From the NCBI RefSeq assembly GCF_000321225.1, contig NW_004451869.1:1-64000 (forward strand): a stretch of DNA of 64,000 nt, in the 5' to 3' direction. Positions 46,205 through 56,533 of the stretch are shown here, piece after piece. Positions within the stretch are counted from its first letter, which is position 1. Each line of letters starts with the position of its first letter. The position numbers were made by a program, and so were the translations under genes. Below the pieces are notes generated by a model. The model searched no databases. It was not told the origin of the DNA and was given only the letters and a program-made list of their open reading frames with translations. This stretch comes from Odobenus rosmarus divergens (lineage: Eukaryota; Chordata; Mammalia; Carnivora; Odobenidae).

Positions 46205-46495
46205 CAGAGGGAGTGGGGTGGGGGTCCTGGACAAAGTGTATGAAGGAGAATGGGAGGTACAGTCTTCCATTCTAGAATGAATAAGTCATGGGGATGAAAG
46301 GTACAGCATGAGGAATACAGTCAATGATAGCATAATAATGTAGGGTGACAGATGGTAGCTACATTTGGGGTGAGCATAGCATAACCTAGGAAGTTGTCAG
46401 ATCCCTATGCTGTACACCTGAAACTAATGTAACAATGTGTGTCAACAATACTTCAATTAAAAAATAAAATAAAGTAAAATAAAATAAAAATGCTT
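46205..46495 (+). mobile_element. Old L1 3' UTR fragment
   Basis: 'ataagtcatggggatgaaag', 'gtacagcatgaggaatacag', 'tgtacacctgaaactaatgt' and 'caatacttcaattaaaaaat' belong to an L1M-type 3' end with an A-rich tail. Confidence 0.8.
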
Positions 46496-47447
46496 ACCCA
46501 TCCATAATGGATTTTGGAACAAGGATCTAAAAAGTCTTCTCCTTCTTCTAAGGAAGCCATTTGCAGAGCATTAGGTAAGAACTCACAAATTGGGGATTGG
46601 AAACCTTGGTGTTCTTTTCCACTGGTTTGCAGAGACTTCTGAGTACCCCAAAACTCACACTTCTTAGTGATTCTGATAAGTTCCCCCATGAAAATCACTC
46701 TAGAGAATTCTGAACATTACCTGTTCACACTATCAAATTCCCCTCAGTGATCACCAACAGGAGCTCACATGTTGGAAGAGAGGAATCAGATGCCTGTTCC
46801 TACACTGTGCTTCTCAATAACTCATGTTCCCACAGCTTGGCTCAAGGGACTGTCTCCCCCAGGAAGCCTCCCTAATTGTGCCAACCCTCAATGAGTTCTC
46901 AAAATCATTACCTTGCCTATACTGTTTATTTGGCACCTATTTCTTGCCCTTTTTCCCCCACTTTCTTTCAGTATCTAAATCCTGCCAATCTGACTGCAGG
47001 TCCCTTCAGGGAGAAGGCCACACCTATATCCTTGAGTGTCCATGTGCTATGCTGTGGATTAGGGCCATCAAGAGATGCCCAAGAAATATTTGAGGAGAAG
47101 GAAGAGGAGGATGGTAATGCAGTATTTCAATTCTTCATTAAACACAAATACTTACAGTAGAGGCCAGAGCTAAAAGTCTCAAATTTGGCACATGTCATGA
47201 CGTGACTATGGTAAGTCACATAGGTACACGGTTCTGCATGAAGCTGGGGTCTCAGCAAAATAGCTGGCAGAAAAAGAGAAGAACTAAATCGATCAGCTGT
47301 AGGCCTGAGCAGCCCTGGGAGGATTACCAGTAGACAAGATCCAGGGCTGTGGTAAAACTAAAATGTGGTTCCAGAGTGCCTGGAGATCCAAGGGAACCTG
47401 TCCAGGGGCAGGACCCTGCTGAGGGAGACCAGGCAGAAGTGATGCTC
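46496..47447. other. Unannotated stretch, no gene seen
   Basis: No repeat or coding signature was recognised. Confidence 0.4.
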
Positions 47448-47461
47448 AAAGTCAGAAGGCA

Positions 47462-47683
47462 AGAGCGCCTGGGTGGCTCAGTCGCTTAGGTGGCCAGCTC
47501 TTGGTTTTGGTGCATGTCAGGACTCAGAGTCGTGAGATCAAGTCCCGTGTCTGGCTCCAGCTCAGCACAGAGTCTGCTTGTCTCTCCCCCTCCCCCTCTG
47601 CCCCTCTCCCTTCCACTCTCTCACATGTGCTCCCTCTCTAAAATAAATAAATAAATAAATAAATAAATAAAATCTTTAAGAAA
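47462..47683 (+). mobile_element. CAN-SINE with long (AAAT)n tail
   Basis: Diverged head ('gcgcctgggtggctcag', 'ggccagctcttggttttgg') and a tail of about eight AAAT units. A near-perfect duplication, 'aaagtcagaaggca' (47448-47461) and 'aaagtcagaagaca' (47684-47697), flanks it. Confidence 0.95.
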
Positions 47684-47967
47684 AAAGTCAGAAGACAGCA
47701 TCTTCCCTATGGGCCACACACAGCCCATAACCCAGATCCATGAGAGGAGCCCAAGGGGGAGGGCTGGTGTAATAAAGAGTCTGGCTCCATTTTTGATGTT
47801 GGACTGCCGACAGCTTCCAAGTCCTACCACTCCTCCTTCCCCTTCTGCCCCACACCTGGGCAATGTGATAAGAAAGCCCAGGTGCTCCCTACTTTGGCAC
47901 AGATGGGAAGATTAAACCACATATGCATAGGAGCTCTCACATTGGTCCCACCCTCTGACCACCTAGT

Positions 47968-48327
47968 ATGGACTGAATGGAGTCCCTCCCAAAATTCATA
48001 TGTTAAAGCCCTAACCCCCAATGTGATGGTATTTGGAGGTAGGGTCTTTGGGAGGTGATTAGGTCATGAAGGTGGAGCCCCCAGGAATGAGATTCATGAC
48101 CTCATAAAGGAGACCCCAGGAAGCTCCCTCACCCCTTCCACCATGTGAGGACACAAGAAGGAGGTGATTGTCCATGAACCAGAAAGCAGGGTCTCCCCAG
48201 ACACCACATCTGCCAGTCCCTTGATCTTGGACTTCCCAGACTCCAGAACTGTGAGAAATAAACACCTATTTGTTTATAGTCACCCGGTGCATGGTGTTCT
48301 GTTATAGAATCTCAAACTGACTAACAC
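47968..48327 (+). mobile_element. MST/MLT1-type MaLR LTR, complete
   Basis: Starts 'tatggactgaatggagtccc' and ends 'tcaaactgactaacacag'. Between are 'ggaggtagggtctttgggag', 'ccatgtgaggacacaagaag', 'ctccagaactgtgagaaata' and 'ggtgttctgttatagaatct'. Directly followed by a second LTR in the same orientation. Confidence 0.88.
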
Positions 48328-48620
48328 AGGGCCTTTGGGAGGTGATTAGGTCATGAAGGTGGAGCCCTCGTGATGGGACTCATGCCCTTATAGAAAGAAG
48401 ACTCCAGAGAGTTCATTCTATCTCTCCACCATGGGAGGACACAGTAGGAAAGTGGCCACCCGCAAGCTGAGAGAGAGCCCTCATGAGAAATCGACGATGC
48501 TGGCACCTGATCTTGGACTTCCCAGCCTCCAGAACTATGAGAAAAAATTTCTGTTGTTTAAACCACCTGGTTTATGGTGTCCTGTACCAAACTGTGGCCA
48601 CCCAAGCTGACTAGGACACC
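48328..48620 (+). mobile_element. Second MaLR LTR, lacking its first part
   Basis: Begins inside the LTR at 'gcctttgggaggtgattagg' and runs to 'agctgactaggacacc'. Compared with its left neighbour it lacks the first 75 or so bases. No internal sequence separates the two. Confidence 0.85.
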
Positions 48621-49289
48621 ATCATAAAACCCCAAGCCAGTCTTGTCTCAGGCTATTGCCACAGCAGCTTGGGCTCACACCCTGCTCTCCCCAGAAAGCC
48701 TCACTATATCAGCAATAAGTCCTTTTCTTTTCTCTCAGTGCACCTATGGAATCATCAGTCTCACTACCTGAGCCACATTTAGGGAGTGGAGGGGTCCATC
48801 CCACCTTTGTGGAGTGACTACAACAGCGGGAAAGCCCCGGTGATGATCCCTGACCAAACAAGCTGGGGCTCAGGGCCAGAGAACTGGAATTCAAGACAGT
48901 GGTTCTACCTAGCCTGACGGGGAGCAGAAGAGAGGAAAGACTAGGCTTGACAAACTATGTGAAACTCTAGGCTCCCACAAGAGCAATGTCAGACCCCACT
49001 CTCTGATGCTCTAGGGTTGATTCAGGCAACCGCAGCACTGGACGTACAAGTAGGGCATGCATGCTGCCACCCAGGAGAGACCAAGGAAAGCAGGAACTAA
49101 GTTAGCACAGCATGTTAACTTCACGAAATTCTCCCTCTAGGCAAAACCTTGGCTCCACTCCAGTCATGCCAACCAGTAAACTTTGGAGTGATGCAGTCAA
49201 GATGTTAGCTGAGCAGAAACTGTCGATTGTCTTCCCCTAACTATTCCCAACCCTGTGTTTTTTTTTGCCTTCCTCTATTTTAGAGGCAA
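48621..49289. other. Unannotated stretch, no gene seen
   Basis: No repeat or exon was recognised. It lies between two LTR-type sequences. Confidence 0.4.
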
Positions 49290-49660
49290 GAAAACTAGAA
49301 GAGCCTGTCTGGAATCTCCATTTTGGCTAAGAAGGACACTGTGACATCGTTTTGGACAAGGAGATATAAACAGAAATTGTCTAGGGAAACCAGCTCCTCC
49401 AGGTTAAAAGGAAGAAGCCCACTGAGAATAAATCCCTTCCTCCTTCTCTCTGCACCTGGAATGCAGATGCAAAGCAGTGAAGGGCAGCAGCCACATTGTG
49501 ACCATGAGGATGGAAAAGGCATGCTAAGGATGATGGGGCAAAATATAGGACCTGAAATCTGCCCTGGAATGCTTCATTAGGTCCTGATTATGTGGGGAAA
49601 ATAAACTCTTGGCTTGGTTAAGCCACAACAGTTGATTTTCTCTTACTCACGGGCAAACTT
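49290..49660 (+). mobile_element. Possible old LTR (MLT1-like)
   Basis: The right end, 'gaaaataaactcttggcttg' with 'gttaagccacaacagttgat', has the layout of an MLT1-type LTR end. The upstream 300 bases fit in length but I cannot match them to a consensus. Confidence 0.4.
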
Positions 49661-49714
49661 GGTAAAACAACTGGCACATGAGCAAAGCTAGAAGAGAAAT
49701 GCACTGATGACTAA

Positions 49715-49982
49715 GCAAGGAAAGAGTCTTTAGCATCAGATCTGACAGACCTGAATCTGGGCCCCATCTCTGACTTCTTACCATCTCTGACTTCTTACCT
49801 GACTTACCCAGGACACGGGCAAGTTCTTATCTCTCTAACCCTTAGTTTCTTCCTCAGAAAAATGACTCTGATAAGAATACCCACTTCAAAGAGTAGATGT
49901 CAGAGTTAAACACAAACTTAAATGCAAAGCACTTGGCCCAGAGCTTGGTGTGGAGTAAAGTCTTCAGTAAATGCGGGTTATT
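49715..49982 (+). repeat. MIR with an internal 17-bp duplication
   Basis: 'ctttagcatcagatctgaca', 'ttcttatctctctaaccctt', 'aaatgcaaagcacttggccc' and 'gtcttcagtaaatgcgggtt' follow sense MIR over nearly full length. The word 'ccatctctgacttctta' is present twice in tandem (49764-49780, 49781-49797). Confidence 0.8.
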
Positions 49983-50834
49983 CCAGCTGAACCTTGTTTC
50001 AACAAGGTCCGTGCTCCATCTTCCTTGGAGGAACAATTATGCATAAACTATATATACTTTTTTTTTTTTTTTTACTCTTCAACCATTTCAGGGCTGGCAT
50101 CATGTGCTGCCATGATTTTCATGTTCAGAGGCCAATGGGTCACATAAATGAGTCTCGAAAGATTCATTTAGAGAGAGACTGGAATTGTTAGCTGTTGCTC
50201 CTTCCTTAAAACGAAGAGCAGAGACAGGTCTTTAAAAGGGCTTTCAGTGTGTCCCGGGAGGAGTGTTGGGATCAAGGTCCTGTGTTCTTAGAGATGCTGG
50301 ACTGGGCCAGTTTCCCATTTAGGAAACAGAGAAGGAAATCCATGGAGCAAAATATCAGAGAATCAGAGAATCCTTCGCCTGAACTCTCTCAATGAATCTT
50401 CCTAACAGATAATTGAGGCTTTCCTTCCATAAAGAGCACTGAGCTTTAAATGTAAATCCACTGGAGGCAGAGGATACATGAACCTCAGTTCTTTTTAAAG
50501 TATAGATGACTGGCATCAGGGTGTTTCCAAAAAAAGCAATGGCAGAAAAGAGAAAATGTGCATACAAGAAAGAGGAGGCCAAGAGCCCAATAACACACTT
50601 TGCAATGTTCACAATTTTGCCAGGAGCCAGGCCTCAACATTGGTCCCATCATAATCCCCAAATAATGCATTCTGTCCCTAGAGGGTTTTCTAGGCCTGAG
50701 TCTCACCCTTCCTTCTCACCCAGAGATCGCCAGCCATTCAGGTTCAGAAAAGCAGAAATCCTCTCTCTCTAAAGCAAAAATGTGGATGAGCTCAAGCGCA
50801 CGCACACACACACACACTACACACAGTTTAAATA
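49983..50834. other. Unannotated stretch with a T-run
   Basis: A run of 18 T at about 50058-50075 may mark the tail of an old antisense retroelement, but no body was recognised. A small CA tract lies at 50798-50822. Confidence 0.35.
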
Positions 50835-50987
50835 TAATTCATTTGACCTTTTCAACAGCACTATGAAACAGCGTGGACAGATATCATGATCCCAATTAAT
50901 AGGTGATCAGACTGAACCTCCACAAGTTGAAATCACTTGGCCAACACACTAGTAAACACAGGCCCAGGCGCTCAGGATGTCCACTCT
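50835..50987 (-). repeat. MIR element
   Basis: 'tcaacagcactatgaaacag', 'gatatcatgatcccaattaa' and 'aatcacttggccaacacact' match antisense MIR. Confidence 0.65.
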
Positions 50988-51746
50988 CTGTCTCTCTATG
51001 GAACCGCCCTAAATAACTCCCCTGTGCTCCACACGGAGGATTGTGAGGCCACCTGGCTCCTCAACAACAGCAAGGAGGTTTTATAAAAAAATTTTTTTAA
51101 AGGCAGAGATGTTTTCAATACTTTCTGCCTCTGCAAGCCTTCTCCTCTGGATGAAAAAGAATCTGGTTGGCGAGCCTGCCCTGCAGATGGCCGCAGCTAA
51201 ATGCCTAACAGCTTTGGTCCCACGTTTGATGGTAAGCAGTGAAGAAAAACAAAGAAATCCTTAGGCTGTGAAGAGGCCTGCCTGGCTTTTGTGTCGATAT
51301 TCAAGATGTGTGCGATGCCTCCTCTCCATAATTTTTAGTGTGTTGTTCTCCAGGATCTTTGAAGTTTCTCTTATGGAGAAAACATTTTCTTAAGTTACTG
51401 GCTTAAAAAAAAAAAAAAGGCACAATATGGGAGCCTTATGATCTTAACACTCACAGCTCATAAATACTTGTGCAGAAGTGGTAGCCAGGCCCATAAGGAC
51501 TTTTCCCTGTTCTCCTGGAGAAATAAAAGCCCTTCGCCGTGTGACCCAGCTACCAAGGCCCCTTTGTCGGTGGGAGAAGGAAACGCTTGCTGCCTGCCAG
51601 GGGCTTCAGGGCTGTCCTGGAGGGAAGAAAGGAACAAGAAAGAGAAAGGCTGAGGTCAAAGCCACTTTCCCAGCAGCTGTAAGGTCCGGATTCATCTGAG
51701 ATTCAAGGCAACGCACCCTTACCTGTCCTCCCTAACCCCTCCCTTC
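50988..51746. other. Unannotated stretch, no gene seen
   Basis: An A-run lies near 51405-51418. No repeat or exon was recognised. Confidence 0.4.
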
Positions 51747-51760
51747 TTGAAATACTGTCT

Positions 51761-51955
51761 TTTTTATTTTTTAGAGATTTTATTTATGTATTTGTCAGAG
51801 AGAGAGCGCACAAGCAGGGGGAGTGGCAGGCAGAGGGAGGAGCAGGCTCCCAGCTGAGCAAGGAGCCTGATGCGGGGGCTCGATCCCAGGACCCTGGGAT
51901 CCTGACCTGACCGGAAGGCAGACGCTTAACTGACTAAACCACCCAGGCATCCTGA
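51761..51955 (-). mobile_element. CAN-SINE, antisense (tail side of block)
   Basis: T-rich tail complement, then 'agagagagagcgcacaagca', 'gatcccaggaccctgggatc' and the head complement 'aaaccacccaggcatcc'. Its own right border does not repeat its left border. Confidence 0.95.
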
Positions 51956-52372
51956 AAAAAATATTAATGCATTTTAAATAGCAGACTTTTATTGCCTAAG
52001 TCTCCCCGTATCCCCGTGTTTCCTTCTAACACTTTTACGGTTTCAACTTCTACACTTAGATCTCTGATCCATTTGGAATTTACTCAGTGTGTGGTGTGAG
52101 ATACGAATCCAATTTTACCCAACACCAATTTTTTTAAAATCCACCTTTATGGGGCGCCTGGCTGGCTCAGTCAGTGGAGTGCGCAACTCTTGATCTCAGG
52201 GTCATGAGTTCGAGCCCCGTGTTGTATGTAGGGATTACTTAAAAATAAAATTTAAAAAAGAGAGAGAGAAAGAAACCAGAAGTCCACCTTTACTCCTCTA
52301 ATGTGAGATACTGCTTTTATCATATTCTAAATTTCCGTGTGTACTTGGGTACATATCTAGATTTCCTTTTCT
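51956..52372 (-). mobile_element. Old L1 ORF2 fragment, antisense, split by a SINE
   Basis: 'agatctctgatccatttgga', 'gtgtgtggtgtgagatacg' and, after the SINE, 'tcctctaatgtgagatactg' and 'atattctaaatttccgtgtg' follow the complement of the mid-ORF2 region. The frame is destroyed. Confidence 0.75.
52150..52282 (+). mobile_element. Short CAN-SINE inside the L1 fragment
   Basis: The head 'ggggcgcctggctggctcag', 'actcttgatctcagggtcat' and 'gagttcgagccccgtgttgt' leads into an A-rich/GA-rich tail. It has an exact 10-bp duplication, 'tccaccttta', at 52140-52149 and 52283-52292. Confidence 0.94.
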
Positions 52373-52548
52373 TTTTTTTTTTAATTTTATTTATTTATTT
52401 GAGTGAGCATGAGCAGGGGGGAGGGGCAGAGGGAGGAGCAGGCTCCAGGCTGAGCGGGGAGCCCGATGCGGGGCTCGATCCCAGGACCCTGGGATCACGA
52501 CCTGAGCCGAAGGCAGACGCTTAACTGACTGAGCCACGCAGGCGCCCT
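52373..52548 (-). mobile_element. CAN-SINE, antisense (head side of block)
   Basis: T-run and 'aattttatttatttatttga' at the left, 'gatcccaggaccctgggatc' in the middle, and the head complement 'gactgagccacgcaggcgcc' at the right. The right border repeats the far-left border of the block, not its own left border. Confidence 0.95.
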
Positions 52549-52562
52549 TTGAAACACTGTCT

Positions 52563-53110
52563 TGCACCCAGTTGTCTAAATTACCTTTTACAGATGCCAC
52601 TTGTGACCCAGCACTCCCTTTCCAGGAAACTTCCCACCTCTCTGTGGCCCATCATGCCAACTGAAAGCCCTCTGAGTCTAGACCTCAGTGCCCTGCCACT
52701 CGCCTCCGTGCAGAAGTGACCTGCTGTGATGGCCTCATGAGAAGCCCATCTCACCTGGCCCCCGTCACACGTCATGCCCTGCCACGGAGTCTCCAGCCCC
52801 CTCCTTGTCCCGGGACCTTCAAGGGCTTCTTCCACTACTGTGTTTACGAAAATGGTGCCTTTGGCTGGGGGTCAGGGAGACCTGAGTTCCAATCCTGCCT
52901 CCGCCACTTCGTGGCAGCTCACGCCTTCTGCACAACATGATTGATGAGAACGAACACCAAGAGGGTGGCACGTGTACAGCCTCAGGTCTGGTGCCAAGGA
53001 GGCAATTTCATACCATGTCTGGGTGAAGAGGCAAAGTGTTAGGTGTATGTCCATTTGTTGGCTATTCCTTTTAGTAAAGATGCTTAAATTCATACAATAT
53101 ATGTATTTTT
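52563..53110. other. Unannotated stretch with a MIR scrap
   Basis: 52855-52925 ('gagacctgagttccaatcc', 'ccgccacttcgtggcagctc') is a short sense MIR core. Nothing else was recognised. Confidence 0.45.
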
Positions 53111-53126
53111 AAGATTCACAAGTAAG

Positions 53127-53319
53127 GGCGCCTGGGGGGCTCAGTCAGTTGAGCGTCTGCTTTCGGCTCAGGTCATGATCCCAGGGTCCTGGGATCGAGT
53201 CCCGCTTCGGGCTCTCCCTGCTCAGAGGAGAGTCTGCTTCTCCCTTTGCCTCTCCCCCTGCTTGAGCTCTCTCTCTCTTTCTCTCTGGAATAAATAAATA
53301 AAATCTTAAAAAAAAAAAA
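53127..53319 (+). mobile_element. CAN-SINE
   Basis: Full-length, with an AATAAA tail and A-run. A 16-bp duplication with two differences flanks it: 'aagattcacaagtaag' (53111-53126) and 'aagattcgcaagcaag' (53320-53335). Confidence 0.96.
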
Positions 53320-53335
53320 AAGATTCGCAAGCAAG

Positions 53336-54419
53336 CCTTTCCCCACAAGCAGCCTGTCCTGACTCACCTGACATCTCTCTTATACCTTTTTCCTTTCTTC
53401 CTAAGGAGGCTTCCAAATCAGGTGTTGGCTCTGCTGGCCAGCCAGTCCTTCTCTAGACAAACCTTTACTCCTTTGTTTTGTATCCCCCATGGGTGCTAAT
53501 CATCCAGGCCCTACATCAGGGCAGTTTGGAGGCAGGGCACGCGGGAGTGATGCCATGCTGATCAGAGAGAAAGAAGAACGGGAAAGTAGGAGGGCTATTG
53601 GGTCCAGGAACTTCATCAAAGAGGCTGGTCCCAGTAGTGGAGCAGCCCAGAAGCCAGGAGCCAAAAGATCCTCATGAAGTCCTGCCTTGTCCCCAGTGGT
53701 AGGGCCTGAAGATAATCAGCACTAGGGAAAATAAATAAATGAATAAACAAAGAAATGTGGACTGCCAAAATCTGGATCTTCCGGATCAGAAGAGCCACTT
53801 GCTACATCTGAGCAATACAGAGATCTGTTCAACCAACCAAGTATTCCCCAGGTACCTTGAAATGTGAAGGTCAGGTTCCTTCAATGAACATCTCTCTGAT
53901 AATGTTTGGCTGGAGGAGTTCTCACAGGGGAAAGTGGAGTCTTGGGAGGGCTGTAGAGTGAAAGGAAGAGCCACAAGGACAGCTCAAGGAGAAGCAAAGA
54001 AGCCAGGAGATTAAGACACACAACTCTCCCCCACCAGCAACCAGCAGCCAGGTGATCAGCTCTATGGGGTGGGGCAAGCTCAGACCCGAGCAAGGCAGGT
54101 ATTGGCATCCAGAGGATGAATAATGCAGTTAGGAGGTAAAACAGGGAGCTGATGTTCGAAAAGCCACCCAGAATTGTCACTGCACCAATAGCAGCCTAAT
54201 TCCAGGCCATTTTATTGGCAGGCAAGGTGCCTTCAATTCACTGGGTAAACCAGGTTAGCAGACGGTAGTAGGGGTAGAGGGGTTTTTAATGCTTTTGTCT
54301 GGTAATAGAATATACCCTACTTGTAAAGAAACGCTCAGATGAGACAGATCCCAGCCCCATCTTCAGGAGTAGTCATGAGACTCGAGTTTGCATAATTAGT
54401 TGCCTCCATGCCCCTGGCT
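53336..54419. other. Unannotated stretch, no gene seen
   Basis: No repeat or exon was recognised. Confidence 0.4.
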
Positions 54420-54795
54420 GCAGCCATTGGTGGGTAGAGGGCCACATGACCTCAGCTGAACCAATGGGAATCATCCTTGGGACTTTGGCTGCACTTGTGG
54501 GTGGGGGAGGTTGCTTTCTTTTCCTGAGGATTCCCCAGTTTTAAGGACCATGTAAATCTATAGCTGTCGGATGCCAGCACATGGGAAGAGCCTGCCTGAG
54601 AATGAAACCCACCTGGGGAAAAAGAACTGGGAAGAGAGAGACTTTCGGTGTTGCATGGATTAAAACCCTGGATCCAACCATTCCTGAAGATCGTATTCAT
54701 CTCCTTCAAACTTCCCTGGGACACGAGCCAGTACTGTGCCTTTTTTCTTTTAATTTCAGTTGCTATAACTTAAAACTAAAATCATTCTGACTTAT
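54420..54795 (+). mobile_element. Possible old LTR-type element
   Basis: The 3' end 'tttaatttcagttgctataa' with 'aaaatcattctgacttata' and the left part 'gctgaaccaatgggaatca' have the arrangement of an ancient MLT1-like LTR. The match is by word order only; the family is uncertain. Confidence 0.4.
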
Positions 54796-54981
54796 ACACC
54801 TGGCTCATTGGCTCAGGGCCAGGCTGAGGTTCCATTTCAAGGATCTTGTCTTCATTCTTGGGTGCTACACATGATTGGGGCAGGCAGGGTGCGCACCTGG
54901 GGGACAACACCGCACAGAAGTGCCAGCTCTGGGGAAATAGGATTGGGGAGCTCATGGCACCTCCCAGTTTACACGCTGTTG

Positions 54982-55232
54982 GTGCAGTGAAAAAGCTCCA
55001 GAATTTAGCATTGGGCACACTGAATTCGAGCCCCCATCCTTCCACGTACCAGCTGTGTGACCCAGGTTGGTTATTTAATCACCCCAGACCTTCGTCTCCC
55101 CATCTAAAAAATGATAACAATAACATCTACCTCGTAGGCTTTTTGTGAAGTTTTAATGAGATCGGGAATATAAAGGACTTGATCTTGTGTCTGGCTCACA
55201 GCGGGAGTTTGATAAATAGCAGCAATTTTATG
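54982..55232 (+). repeat. MIR element, nearly full length
   Basis: 'cactgaattcgagcccccat', 'accagctgtgtgacccaggt', 'cttcgtctccccatctaaaa' and 'cttgtgtctggctcacagcg' follow sense MIR. Confidence 0.85.
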
Positions 55233-55684
55233 TCACTGTGGTATATCTGTCCACGCATGTTCAGCACTGGGAACAGAGCACCATAGACTATTGAAATATG
55301 TACATAAGGTCCTCAAAATTGCATTGCCACCAGTGATTTCAATCTTCTCCCATTCTCTTCTCTTTTTTTCTTTTTTAACCAGAGCTGCTAAATTGCCCGG
55401 CAACCTAATCTCCCAGCGGGATAGGAAAGGAGGAGAAAAATAAAGTGCTGTAGCCTCTGGATGAGGATTCCTGGACCCAGAGATCACATCCAGAGCTGCC
55501 TCCTGTTTTGGGCTGAAGAAATGAGTATGAAGGGCCCTGCCTCATCCCTGCAGAGAGTTCTTGTTCTCTGCAAGTGACATCTTCAAAGTCCATGTCTTGA
55601 CCACTTTGCTACCCCAGCTCCGGCACAGAGTCAGTGTAGAGGAGAGGCACCCACCCAGGTCCTAACACTGGGTTCACAGTCAAC
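55233..55684. other. Unannotated stretch, no gene seen
   Basis: A pyrimidine-rich run lies at 55335-55376. No repeat family or exon was recognised. Confidence 0.4.
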
Positions 55685-55782
55685 TATGCTTGGCTGAGCC
55701 TCAGTTTCCCCATCTGTAAACTGGGAGTACAAATCAGATCATCTCTAAGGTCTCTTCCAGTGAGATGCCTTTGAGTTCATAG
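55685..55782 (+). repeat. MIR/MIR3 fragment
   Basis: 'tgagcctcagtttccccatc', 'tgtaaactgggagtacaaat' and 'ctctaaggtctcttccagtg' match the sense core and MIR3-type end. Confidence 0.6.
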
Positions 55783-55983
55783 AGGGCAGCCTTAATTCAA
55801 GATCCATCTATTTGGTTCAAAACAATGCTCCTACCTAAACCACCCACAAGACATCCCTCGATGGACTCCAGCTTGCATACCAGTAGGGGTAAGTCTGAAT
55901 CAAATCTAACTTGAAGCGGCATATCGCTTTTGGTCCTGCCAGAACCAGCATGCGGGGATGTTCAGACACTACCAGGTGGCATG

Positions 55984-56145
55984 GTTCCCAGAGTGCCGTC
56001 CTGAAACCCACAGTATCAGCATCACTTGGGAACCTGTTAGAGATGCAGATCCTCGGGCTCCAATCCGGACCTTCTAGGGGTGGATCCCAGCAATCTGTGT
56101 TTTAACAAGGCCTCGGGGAATTCTGATACACACTACAATACAGAC
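55984..56145 (-). repeat. MER5A-like element (first hAT in a row)
   Basis: 'gtatcagcatcacttgggaa', 'cctgttagagatgcagatcc' and 'gcaatctgtgttttaacaag' are in reverse MER5A order. Confidence 0.75.
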
Positions 56146-56362
56146 TAGAGCTATCCTGTCCAACATGATAGCCACTAATACTGCATAGCTATTCACATTT
56201 AAATTAATGAAAATTAAATAAAACCTGAAAGTCAATTCCTCAGTCACACCAGTGACATATCAAGTATTCAGTGGCTGCATGTGGCTGGTGGCTACCATAT
56301 TGGATGGTGCAGAAATAGAAGATTTCCATCACTGCAGAAGTTTCTGTTGGGTACTGCTGGCC
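56146..56362 (+). repeat. hAT-Charlie MITE-like element
   Basis: 'tatcctgtccaacatgatag', 'cacatttaaattaatgaaaa', 'tcagtggctgcatgtggctg' and 'gtggctaccatattggatgg', then 'agatttccatcactgcagaa', form a recognisable Charlie-related non-autonomous element with inner inverted words ('agccac' and 'gtggct'). The family number is uncertain. Confidence 0.65.
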
Positions 56363-56371
56363 TAGCAAGTC

Positions 56372-56533
56372 TTGCTGCTCAGAGTGGCGTCCACAGAACC
56401 AGCAGCACTGGCCCTACTGGGAGTTTGTTAGTGATGCAGACTCATCTGCCCTACAGATCTGCTGGATCTGAACCTACAGCTTCACAAGACCTCCGAGTGA
56501 TTGCAATGTATCTTAAAGTCTGAGAAGCACCAG
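56372..56533 (-). repeat. MER5A-like element (third hAT in a row)
   Basis: 'cagagtggcgtccacagaac', 'cagcagcactggccctactg' and 'gggagtttgttagtgatgca' follow reverse MER5A, ending 'taaagtctgagaagcacc'. Confidence 0.65.

Larger units (their letters stand above)
51747..52562 (-). mobile_element. SINE-L1-SINE block with shared flanking repeats
   Basis: Two antisense CAN-SINEs (51761-51955 and 52373-52548) enclose an old L1 piece that carries a third, sense SINE. The outer borders are 'ttgaaatactgtct' (51747-51760) and 'ttgaaacactgtct' (52549-52562), 13 of 14 identical, placed where the target duplication of one insertion would be. Read on the minus strand the block begins with a SINE head and ends with a SINE A-tail. 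L1 sequence is not seen outside the borders. Confidence 0.55.
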
